From contig NC_135557.1 of the NCBI RefSeq assembly GCF_964340395.1, positions 5,503,216 to 5,567,215 on the forward strand: a stretch of 64,000 nt of DNA. Direction: 5' to 3'. Of this stretch, positions 59,301-64,000 are shown one piece after another. The notes beneath the pieces were generated by a model. The model did no database searches. It saw nothing but the letters and a program-made list of their open reading frames with translations, and had not been told where the DNA came from. Source of the DNA: Glandiceps talaboti. Lineage: Eukaryota > Hemichordata > Enteropneusta > Spengelidae. Made by a program: the position numbers and the translations under genes. The stretch's first letter is position 1; every line of letters starts with the position of its first letter.

Positions 59301-62300
59301 TTAGTAACCCTACCCTAGTCATAAATACAGGACTACTATAGTAGTGATATCACTGGTAAATTAGTAACCCTACCCTAGTCATAAACACAGGACTACAACA
59401 GTAGTGATATCACTGGTAAATTAGTAACCCTACCCTAGTCATAAATACAGTACTAATACAGCAGTGATATCACTGGTAAATTAGTAACCCTACCCTAGTC
59501 ATAAACACAGGACTACTACAGTAGTGATATCACTGGTAAATTAGTAACCCTACCCTAGTCATAAACACAGGACTACTACAGTAGTGATATCACTGGTAAA
59601 TTAGTAACCCTACCGTAGTCATAAATGCAGGACTACTATAGTAGTGATATCACTGGTAAATTAGTAACCCTAACCTAGTTATAAATACAGGACTACTATA
59701 GTAGTGATATCACTGGTAAATTAGTAACCCTACCGTAGTCATAAATGCAGGACTACTATAGTAGTGATATCACTGGTAAATTAGTAACCCTAACCTAGTT
59801 ATAAATACAGGACTACTACAGTAGTGATATCATTGGTAAATTAGTAACCCTACCCTAGTCATAAACACAGGACTACTACAATAGTGATATCACTGGTAAA
59901 TTACTAACCCTACCCTAGTCATAAACACAGGACTACTACAGTAGTGATATCACTGGTAAATTAGTAACCCTACCCTAGTTATAAATACAGGACTACTACA
60001 GTAGTGATATCACTGGTAAATTAGTAACCCTACCCTAGTTATAAATACAGGACTACTACAGTAGTGATATCACTGGTAAATTACTAACCCTACCCTAGTC
60101 ATAAATACAGGACTACTACAATAGTGATATCACTGGTAAATTACTAACCCTACCCTAGTTATAAATACAGGACTACTACAGTAGTGATATCACTGGTAAA
60201 TTACTAACCCTACCCTAGTTATAAATACAGGACTACTACAATAGTGATATCACTGGTAAATTACTAACCCTACCCTAGTTATAAATACAGGACTACTACA
60301 GTAGTGATATCACTGGTAAATTAGTAACCCTACCCTAGTTATAAATACAGGACTACTACAGTAGTGATATCACTGGTAAATTAGTAACCCTACCCTAGTT
60401 ATAAATACAGGACTACTACAGTAGTGATATCACTGGTAAATTACTAACCCTACCCTAGTCATAAATACAGGACTACTACAATAATGATATCACTGGTAAA
60501 TTAGTAACCCTACCGTAGTCATAAATACAGGACTACTACAATAGTGATATCACTGGTAAATTAGTAACCCTACCCTAGTCATAAACACAGGACTACTACA
60601 TTAGTGATATCACTGGTAAATTAGTAATCCTACCCTAGTTATAAATACAGGACTACTATAGTATTGATATCACTGGTAAATTAGTAACCTTACCCTAGTC
60701 ATAAACACAGGACTACTACAGTAGTAATATCACTGGTAAATTAGTAACCCTACCCTAGTCATAAATACAGGACTACTACAGTAGTGATATCACTGGTAAA
60801 TTAGTACCCCTATCCTAGTCATAAATACAGGACTACTAAAGTAGTGATATCACTGGTAAATTAGTAACCCTACCCTAGTCATAAATACAGGACTACTACA
60901 GTAGTAATATCACTGGTAAATTAGTAACCCTACCCTAGTCATAAATACAGGACTACTATAGTAGTGATATCACTGGTAAATTAGTAACCCTACCCTAGTC
61001 ATAAATACAGGACTACTATAGTAGTGGTATCACTGGTAATTAGTAACCCAACCCTAGTCATAAATACAGGACTACTACAATAGTGATATCACTGGTAAAT
61101 TAGTAACCCTACCCTAGTCATAAATACAGTACTAATACAGCAGTGATATCACTGGTAAATTAGTAACCCTACCCTATAGTCATAAACACAGGACTACTAC
61201 AGTAGTGATATCACTGGCAAATTAGTAACCCTACCCTAGTTATAAATACAGGACTACTATAGTAGTGATATCACTGGTAAATTAGTAACCCTACCCTAGT
61301 CATAAATACAGGACTACTACAGTAGTGATATCACTGGTAAATTAGTAACCCTACCCTAGTCATAAACACAGGACTACTACATTAGTGATATCACTGGTAA
61401 ATTAGTAACCCTACCCTAGTCATAAATACAGGACTACTATAGTAGTGATATCACTGGTAAATTAGTAACCCTACCCTAGTCATAAATACAGGACTACTAC
61501 AGTAGTGATATCACTGGTAAATTAGTAACCCTACCCTAGTCATAAACACAGGACTACTACATTAGTGATATCACTGGTAAATTAGTAACCCTACCCTAGT
61601 TATAAATACAGGACTACTACAGTAGTGATATCACTGGTAAATTAGTAACCCTACCCTAGTCATAAACACAGGACTACTACATTAGTGATATCACTGGTAA
61701 ATTAGTAATCCTACCCTAGTGATAATACAGGACTACTATAGTATTGATATCACTGGTAAATTAGTAACCTTACCCTAGTCATAAACACAGGACTACTACA
61801 GTAGTAATATCACTGGTAAATTAGTAACCCTACCCTAGTCATAAATACAGGACTACTACATTAGTGATATCACTGGTAAATTAGTACCCCTACCCTAGTC
61901 ATAAATACAGGACTACTATAGTAGTGATATCACTGGTAAATTAGTAACCCTACCCTAGTCATAAATACAGGACTACTACAGTAGTAATATCACTGGTAAA
62001 TTAGTAACCCTACCCTAGTCATAAATACAGGACTACTATAGTAGTGATATTACTGGTAAATTAGTAACCCTACCCTAGTCATAAATACAGGACTACTATA
62101 GTAGTGATATCACTGGTAATTAGTAACCCAACCCTAGTCATAAATACAGGACTACTACAATAGTGATATCACTGGTAAATTAGTAACCCTACCCTAGTCA
62201 TAAATACAGTACTAATACAGCAGTGATATCACTGGTAAATTAGTAACCCTACCCTATAGTCATAAACACTGGACTACTACAGTAGTGATATCACTGGCAA

Positions 62301-63432
62301 ATTAGTAACCCTACCCTAGTTATAAATACAGGACTACTATAGTAGTGATATCACTGGTAAATTAGTAATCCTACCCTGGTGATAAATACAGGACTACTAC
62401 AGTAGTGATATCACTGGTAAATTAGTACCCCTACCCTAGTCATAAATACAGGACTACTACAGTAGTGATATCACTGGTAAATTAGTAACCCTACCCTGGT
62501 GATAAATACAGGACTACTACAGTAGTGAAATCACTGATAAAATTAGTAATCCTACCCTAGTCATAAATACAGGACTACTACAGTAGTGATATCACTGGTA
62601 AATTAGTAACCCAACCCTAGTCATAAACACAGGACTACTACAGTAGTGAAATCACTGATAAAATTAGTAATCCTACCCTGGTGATAAATACAGGACTACT
62701 ACAGTAGTGATATCACTGGTAAATTAGTACCCCTACCCTAGTCATAAATACAGGACTACTACAGTAGTGATATCACTGGTAAATTAGTAACCCTACCCTG
62801 GTGATAAATACAGGACTACTACAGTAGTGATATCACTGGTAAATTAGTAACCCTACCCTAGTCATAAATACAGGACTACTACAGTAGTGATATCACTGGT
62901 AAATTAGTAACCCTACCCTAGTCATAAACACAGGACTACTACAGTAGTGATATCACTGGTAAATTAGTAACCCTACCCTGGTGATAAATACAGGACTACT
63001 ATAGTAGTGATATCACTGGTAAATTACTAACCATACCCTAGTCATAAACACAGGACTACTACTGTACAGTAGTGATATCACTGGTAAATTAGTAACCCTA
63101 CCCTTGTCATAAATACAGGACTATAGTGATATCACTGGTAAATTAGTAACCCTACCCTGGTGATAAATACAGGACTACTATAGTAGTGATATCACTGGTA
63201 AATTACTAACCATACCCTAGTCATAAACACAGGACTACTACAGTAGTGATATCACTGGTAAATTAGTAACCCTACCCTAGTCATAAATACAGGACTACTA
63301 CAGTAGTGATATCACTGGTAAATTAGTAACCCTACCCTAGTCATAAATACAGGACTACTACAGTAGTGATATCACTGGTAAATTAGTAATCCTACCCTAG
63401 TCATAAATGCAGGACTACTACAGTAGTGATAT
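47333..63432. repeat. 60-bp satellite array, ~268 copies, with higher-order structure
   Basis: The unit is GTAGTGATATCACTGGTAAA then TTAGTAACCCTACCCTAGTC then ATAAATACAGGACTACTACA, exactly 60 bp in most copies. AGTGATATCACT is a perfect palindrome. In units ending CTATA, ACTACTATAGTAGT is a second, overlapping one. TAACCCTACCCTA resembles the telomeric CCCTAA repeat less one A. Sub-families: CCCTTGTCATAAACAC with GTAATAT in 47.8-49.1 kb; TTACTAACCC units in 59.9-60.5 kb. A marked unit (GGTAATTAGTAACCCAACCC) recurs at 50041, 51482, 52805, 54186, 55147, 58450, 61031 and 62111, at spacings close to multiples of 60. No transcript or protein is suggested. Confidence 0.98.
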
Positions 63433-64000
63433 ACTACACAGAGTTTAGGCAGTTATGTATTTTAGAATCACTCTAGGACTTGCATCAAAACACAAAACAC
63501 AATCATTGACCCCTCTATTCAAAATTTATCAAAAGGACGACACTTTTACTTTCTGTTTCAAAAATAGGGTGACCCCCTACTCTCCACTAATCCCTACCCA
63601 CCACCCCAGCTGATGACAAAGAATGGTCCCTAATCTTTATAGAGTCTCTATTACAACCATGATTTGTGCTGGGTGATTATACATTATGCAGAACACTCAG
63701 AAATAAAGTGCATTGTCGCAAACCCCGTCCTGTTTTACGGCACCGTTCAGAACGACGTGCTGTCCTACAGGCCGTGAGAGCAGTCATATATAATCTAGGT
63801 ATTTATACTCCTTGTGGCTCTGTACATCAACACTACAACCAATCAGATTGCCTCATGCATATCACTTGATATACAATGCCTTGGCAAGATACTACATACA
63901 CTGAAAACTAAACCCATTCACAACCTGTAGTTATCGAAGTGTTGTTTACCATACTCTTGATTGCCGAACTGAAACTTAGTTGAACGTTGAATAAGTATGA
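63433..64000. other. Unassigned flank beyond the satellite
   Basis: Non-repetitive and less AT-rich than most of the window between 63540 and 63780. A + strand frame at 63666-63869 (67 codons, containing RPVLRHRSERRAVLQAVRAV) has a basic, helical look, but I do not recognise a family and there are no flanking signals. It could be an eroded mobile-element fragment, like the one on the other side of the satellite, or nothing. Confidence 0.3.

Noticed and set aside
47333-63432. CRISPR-like appearance of evenly spaced palindromic repeats
   Set aside because: Units are contiguous with no unique spacers, the genome is an animal's, and no associated genes exist; it is a satellite.

Overview
This is a eukaryotic window: AT-rich, intron/intergenic-like DNA with almost no long reading frames and very many tandem repeats. 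It carries the three bilaterian microRNAs mir-100, let-7 and mir-125, all on the + strand and in the classic order. Together with a TRIM-NHL-type exon and CR1/L2-like retrotransposon remains, this points to a bilaterian animal, most likely a marine invertebrate. I cannot fix the phylum from sequence alone; a lophotrochozoan would fit.

Layout. 0.8-1.1 kb: a possible first-exon end and splice donor, then the mir-100 hairpin. 3.8-6.2, 7.6-8.4 and 11.6-13.2 kb: unrelated minisatellites. A short dispersed element is present at 1-130 and, inverted, at 11.64-11.77 kb, where it splits the 35-bp minisatellite. 14.2 kb: let-7, followed at once by a CA microsatellite and a 44-bp minisatellite. 17-33 kb: mostly unique AT-rich DNA with three families of short terminal-inverted-repeat elements (17.25, 22.08 and 29.39 kb; 21.66 kb; 32.70 kb) and a G-rich array at 27.4 kb. 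33.66 kb: mir-125, flanked by DR1-like nuclear-receptor motifs. 34.4-37.9 kb: several CTCF-like motifs, all on the - strand. 38.37-39.16 kb (-): the terminal coding exon of an NHL-repeat protein, converging on the microRNA cluster. 39.3-40.7 kb: a diverged ~655-bp tandem duplication studded with X-box-like palindromes. 41.8-47.0 kb: a run of unrelated minisatellites, one of which repeats a consensus 5' splice site about 23 times. 47.02-47.33 kb: the 3' end of a dead non-LTR retrotransposon. 47.33-63.43 kb: a ~16-kb array of a 60-bp satellite with higher-order structure. 63.4-64.0 kb: unassigned sequence.

Functional reading. The one confident functional unit is the mir-100~let-7~mir-125 locus, spread over ~32.7 kb, presumably as one long non-coding primary transcript whose introns or spacers have filled with minisatellites and small transposons. 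Every CTCF-like motif I found by eye upstream of mir-125 points right, and every one downstream points left, which suggests a possible domain boundary between the microRNA locus and the NHL gene. That, and the other motif-based ideas, are inference from reading and are not scored statistically. About 40% of the window is tandem repeat.
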